From: Actinocorallia herbida | Lineage (GTDB): Bacteria > Actinomycetota > Actinomycetes > Streptosporangiales > Streptosporangiaceae | NCBI RefSeq assembly: GCF_003751225.1 | Contig: NZ_RJKE01000001.1 | Location: forward strand, 496,001 to 560,000 | Direction of reading: 5' to 3' | DNA length: 64,000 nt | Shown here: positions 61,478-64,000 of the stretch, one piece after another | Layout of the letters: each line of letters begins with the position of its first letter | How positions within the stretch are numbered: the stretch's first letter is position 1 | Position numbers and translations under genes: made by a program | The notes under the pieces: model-generated | What the model saw: the letters and a program-made list of their open reading frames with translations, nothing else | Told to the model about the DNA's origin: nothing | Databases searched by the model: none

Positions 61478-61843
61478 TTGTTCGATGTGGGTCTGCCCGA
61501 GGCGCTGGTCCTCGTGGTTCTCGCCCTGGTGATCTTCGGGGACAAGCTGCCCTCCTACGCCCAGCAGGCGGGCCGCGCGCTACGCCAGCTCCGCCAGATG
61601 GCGCAGTCGGCGCAGAACGACCTGAAGGACGGTCTGGGCCCTGAGTTCCAGGATTTCGATCCGCGGGACCTCAACCCCAAGAACTTCGTGCGCAAGCACC
61701 TGTTCGAGGGCGACAACGATCCCCTGGGCATCAAGGGCCTCGATCTCGGCCTCGACCTCGACGACAAGTCGTACGCGTCGACGGCTTCGGAGCGGCGGCT
61801 CGGGTCCGACGAGCGTCCTCCGTTCGACTCCGAGGCCACCTGA
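61478..61843 (+). CDS. tatB: Sec-independent translocase protein TatB
   Basis: 121 residues. One N-terminal membrane helix (LPEALVLVVLALVIFGDKLP), then an amphipathic helix (YAQQAGRALRQLRQMAQSAQNDLKD) and a polar tail, as in TatB/TatA. The TTG at 61478 is chosen because GGAGG lies 5 bases upstream and family members begin MFDVG; the ATG at 61466 contains the ribosome binding site itself. It is part of the twin-arginine export system that would move the PhoX-like protein of this window. Confidence 0.9.
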   Translation: MFDVGLPEALVLVVLALVIFGDKLPSYAQQAGRALRQLRQMAQSAQNDLKDGLGPEFQDFDPRDLNPKNFVRKHLFEGDNDPLGIKGLDLGLDLDDKSYASTASERRLGSDERPPFDSEAT

Positions 61844-61881
61844 GCGAGGCCCCACCGAGTGCGAGAGCACGACAGAGCGCA

Positions 61882-61940
61882 GAACGAAGAAAGACCGCCC
61901 GCTTCCCTTCACAGGGAGAGCGGGCGGTCTTTCTTCGTTC
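61882..61940. terminator. Bidirectional terminator between tatB and mrp
   Basis: Perfect 22-base inverted repeat (61,882-61,903 and 61,919-61,940) with a loop that itself pairs (TCCCT/AGGGA). The outer arms give TCTTTCTTCG on each strand after the GC-rich core GACCGCCCGCT. It serves two convergent genes, tatB and mrp. Confidence 0.92.
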
Positions 61941-61949
61941 GGGGTCGGG

Positions 61950-63086
61950 TCAGCGCCCGGCGGGCGAGACGCTGAGCTGGCGGCCGAGCAGGCCGCGGCT
62001 GCGCCCGGCCAGGTTCTCGGCGATCCGGCGCAGCTCGGCCGCGGCCGGGGCGTCCGGGTCGGAGAGCACCAGCGGCTTGCCGGCGTCGCCGCCCTCGCGC
62101 AGCCGCACGTCCAGCGGCACCTGGCCGAGGAGCGGCACCCGCGCGCCGAGCGTCTTGGTCAGCTCGTCGGCGACGGTCTGGCCGCCGCCCTCGCCGAACA
62201 CGTACTGCCGCTCGCTGCAGTGGTCGCACTGGAGGTAGGACATGTTCTCGATGACGCCGGCGACCTGCTGGTGGGTCTGCGCGGCGATCGCGCCGGCCCG
62301 CTCGGCCACCTCGGCGGCGGCCTGCTGCGGCGTGGTGACCACGAGGATCTCCGCGTTCGGCAGCAGCTGGGCGACGGAGATCGCGATGTCGCCGGTGCCG
62401 GGCGGCAGGTCCATCAGCAGGATGTCCAGGTCACCCCAGTACACGTCGGCGAGGAACTGCTGGAGCGCGCGGTGCAGCATCGGGCCGCGCCACACGACGG
62501 GCTGGTTGCCCGGGGTGAACATGCCGACCGAGATCACCTTCACGTCATGCGCCGACGGCGGCATGATCATGTCCTCGACCTTGGTCGGGCGGTCGTCCAC
62601 GCCGAGCATGCGCGGCACGGAGTGGCCGTAGATGTCGGCGTCCACGACGCCCACCTTCCGGCCCAGGGCCGCGAAGGCCGCCGCGAGGTTCACCGTCACC
62701 GAGGACTTGCCCACGCCGCCCTTGCCGCTGGCGACCGCGTAGACCTTGGTCAGCGAGCTGGGCCTGGCGAACGGGATCTCCTTGGCGGGCTGACCGCCGC
62801 GCAGCGTGGTCTGGAGCTCCTTGCGCTGTTCGTCGCTCATCACGTCGAGTTCGACCTTGACGGACGAGGCGCCGATCTTGGTGACCGCGTCGGTCACGTC
62901 CTTGGTGATCCTGTCCCGCATGGGGCAGCCCGCGACCGTCAGGTAGACGCCCACGGTGACCGCGCCGTCCGCGGCGATCTCGATGTTCTTCACCATGCCG
63001 AGGTCGGTGATCGGACGGCGGATCTCCGGGTCCTGGACCGTGGCGAGTGCCGCAGTCACCTGTTCGGTCGTCAAAGGGGAGGCCAT
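61950..63086 (-). CDS. mrp: Mrp/NBP35-family iron-sulfur carrier ATPase
   Basis: 378 residues starting MASPLTTEQVTAALATV at 63086. An N-terminal MIP18/DUF59 domain (about 1-85, QDPEIRRPITDLGMVKNI) precedes the deviant Walker A ASGKGGVGKSSVTVNLA (about 119-135). Further motifs are DADIYGHSVPRMLG, DLPPGTGD and the Cys pair in QCDHCSERQ. It carries or assembles Fe-S clusters. No ribosome binding site is visible; CATACCAT just upstream could be a -10, hence a leaderless mRNA. The frame is open far upstream but that is chance. Confidence 0.93.
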   Translation of the reverse strand: MASPLTTEQVTAALATVQDPEIRRPITDLGMVKNIEIAADGAVTVGVYLTVAGCPMRDRITKDVTDAVTKIGASSVKVELDVMSDEQRKELQTTLRGGQPAKEIPFARPSSLTKVYAVASGKGGVGKSSVTVNLAAAFAALGRKVGVVDADIYGHSVPRMLGVDDRPTKVEDMIMPPSAHDVKVISVGMFTPGNQPVVWRGPMLHRALQQFLADVYWGDLDILLMDLPPGTGDIAISVAQLLPNAEILVVTTPQQAAAEVAERAGAIAAQTHQQVAGVIENMSYLQCDHCSERQYVFGEGGGQTVADELTKTLGARVPLLGQVPLDVRLREGGDAGKPLVLSDPDAPAAAELRRIAENLAGRSRGLLGRQLSVSPAGR

Positions 63087-63200
63087 GCGTCCATGGTATG
63101 GAACGCGGGGAGTGCGGGCGAACGCGGGGCGAGTCGACCGTGTCGCAACCGCAACCGAAGGACCACTTTCCGGAACCTCGCGACGCCTAGCATCGGGTCC

Positions 63201-63683
63201 GTGACAGACGTGAGCACCCTCCCCGGCTCGACGATCACCACCCGGGAACTGACGGTGTGGCGCACCCTGCTGCGCGCCCAGGTCCACATCTCCCGGCATC
63301 TGCACCAGGACCTCCTGGGTGAGCACGACCTCGCGCTGGGCTCCTATGACGTGCTCCAGCACCTGTCGGAGCAGCCCGACGGACGGCTGCGGATGAACGA
63401 CCTCGCCGACCGCGTCCTGCTGTCGCGCAGCGGCCTGACCCGCCTCGTCGACCGGCTCCAGCGCGACGGCCTGGTCCGGCGCGAGTCGTGCACGAGCGAC
63501 GCCCGCGGCCTGTTCGCGGTGATCACCATCGCCGGACGGGATCGGCTGCACCGGGCGACGATCACCCACCACCGCGGGGTGCGCGAACTCCTCCTCGGCC
63601 GCCTCGACGCCGCCGAGATGGACCAGTTCGAGGTGATCCTGCGCAAGCTGGCCCCGGACTACCCCGTGGCGCTGTCGGCCTGA
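63201..63683 (+). CDS. MarR-family regulator
   Basis: 160 residues from GTG 63201 (reads MTDVSTLPGS). The winged helix is LRMNDLADRVLLSRSGLTRLVDRLQRDGLVRRESCTSDARGLFAVIT. A TAGCAT hexamer 8 bases upstream and the absence of a ribosome binding site suggest a leaderless mRNA. It is divergent from mrp. Target unknown. Its end overlaps the DUF1003 gene on the other strand by about 25 bases. Confidence 0.9.
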   Translation: MTDVSTLPGSTITTRELTVWRTLLRAQVHISRHLHQDLLGEHDLALGSYDVLQHLSEQPDGRLRMNDLADRVLLSRSGLTRLVDRLQRDGLVRRESCTSDARGLFAVITIAGRDRLHRATITHHRGVRELLLGRLDAAEMDQFEVILRKLAPDYPVALSA

Positions 63684-64000
63684 CGGTCGTCCGGCCGCAT
63701 GTCCCGCAGCAGCTGCTGGAGTTCGGAGCGGATGAAGTCGCGGGTCGCGACCTCGCCGAGGCCCAGGCGCAGGCCCGCGATCTCCCGTGACAGGTACTCG
63801 GTGTCGGCCATGGTCCGCTCGGCCTGGGCCCTGTCCTGCTCGCCCTGCACCCGGTCCCGGTCGTCCTGCCGGTTCTGCGCGAGCAGGATCAGCGGGGCCG
63901 CGTAGGACGCCTGGAGCGACAGCATCAGGGTGAGGAAGATGAACGGGTACGGGTCGAACCGCCAGGAGGCGGGCATCAGGGCGTTCCAGGCGATCCACAG
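63659..64000 (-). CDS. DUF1003 family membrane protein, 5' part beyond window
   Basis: The last 113 or so residues are visible; the start lies past the right edge. It reads (L)WIAWNALMPASWRFDPYPFIFLTLMLSLQASYAAPLILLAQNRQDDRDRV, the standard DUF1003 core with the second membrane helix, followed by a helical cytoplasmic tail. DUF1003 proteins are small inner-membrane proteins of unknown function. It converges on the MarR gene. Confidence 0.88.
   Translation of the reverse strand: MWIAWNALMPASWRFDPYPFIFLTLMLSLQASYAAPLILLAQNRQDDRDRVQGEQDRAQAERTMADTEYLSREIAGLRLGLGEVATRDFIRSELQQLLRDMRPDDRQADSATG

Noticed and set aside
63087-63998. Upstream extension of the Mrp frame to the right edge
   Set aside because: The frame is open by chance in GC-rich DNA; the region codes for a MarR gene and a DUF1003 gene on other frames, and Mrp homologues start near 63086.
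1-64000. CRISPR arrays, tRNA or rRNA genes
   Set aside because: I saw no regularly spaced direct repeats and no recognisable tRNA or rRNA sequence. A covariance-model scan would be needed to exclude small RNA genes.

Overview
The window is GC-rich, gene-dense actinobacterial DNA. Support comes from GTG and TTG starts, ATGA/GTGA stop-start overlaps, a DUF397/XRE-DUF5753 regulator pair, a DUF3117 gene, and a sigE / zinc anti-sigma / htrA / tatB / mrp block. A Streptosporangiales-like organism (Actinomadura or Actinocorallia type) is my inference; no rRNA gene is present to confirm it.

1-17.6 kb (all minus strand): a type 2 BREX (Pgl) phage-defence operon read pglW-pglX-pglY-pglZ-brxD-brxHI. 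brxHI runs off the left edge. Genes overlap by 4 bases or are 4-14 bases apart. The middle of pglX (about 10.56-12.16 kb) has much lower GC than the rest of the operon, as if the specificity part had been replaced. Upstream sits a DUF397/XRE pair.

19-24.3 kb: small hypothetical genes interrupted by two different IS630-family elements inserted side by side and sharing one TA dinucleotide (19,881-22,447). A regulator-like gene follows, then a large 18-base inverted repeat with GATCCCGGCA iterons (23,685-23,779) and a pair of tiny overlapping genes.

24.4-34.5 kb: second half of the apparent defence island. A minus-strand operon encodes a DUF3696-type AAA ATPase, a separate TOPRIM-like (DUF4435/OLD-like) protein and a DUF262 protein; a 529-residue unknown protein follows. 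Divergent from it are two tandem paralogues joining a PD-(D/E)XK-like nuclease domain to a DUF2075 helicase. This ATPase/TOPRIM/DUF262 set is my best candidate for an undescribed defence system.

34.5-36.5 kb: a membrane protein, a MazG-like pyrophosphohydrolase and a hypothetical protein.

37-47 kb: a twelve-gene plus-strand catabolic operon (Ldh-type dehydrogenase, SDR, FAD monooxygenase, two cupins, RidA, FAH-family enzyme, amidohydrolase, ABC importer, GntR/FCD regulator). A TGATAT-GAG-ATATCA palindrome lies between the -35 and -10 of its promoter. The enzyme set resembles ring cleavage of an amino- or hydroxy-aromatic acid; the substrate is unknown.

47-54 kb: DHA2 MFS exporter with a MarR regulator, homogentisate dioxygenase, a methyltransferase, a LOG-family protein and a Tat-exported PhoX-like protein.

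54-64 kb: core chromosome. It holds tag, DUF3117, leucyl aminopeptidase, an O-methyltransferase, sigE with its anti-sigma factor, htrA, tatB, mrp, a MarR regulator and the end of a DUF1003 gene. A strong bidirectional terminator separates tatB and mrp.
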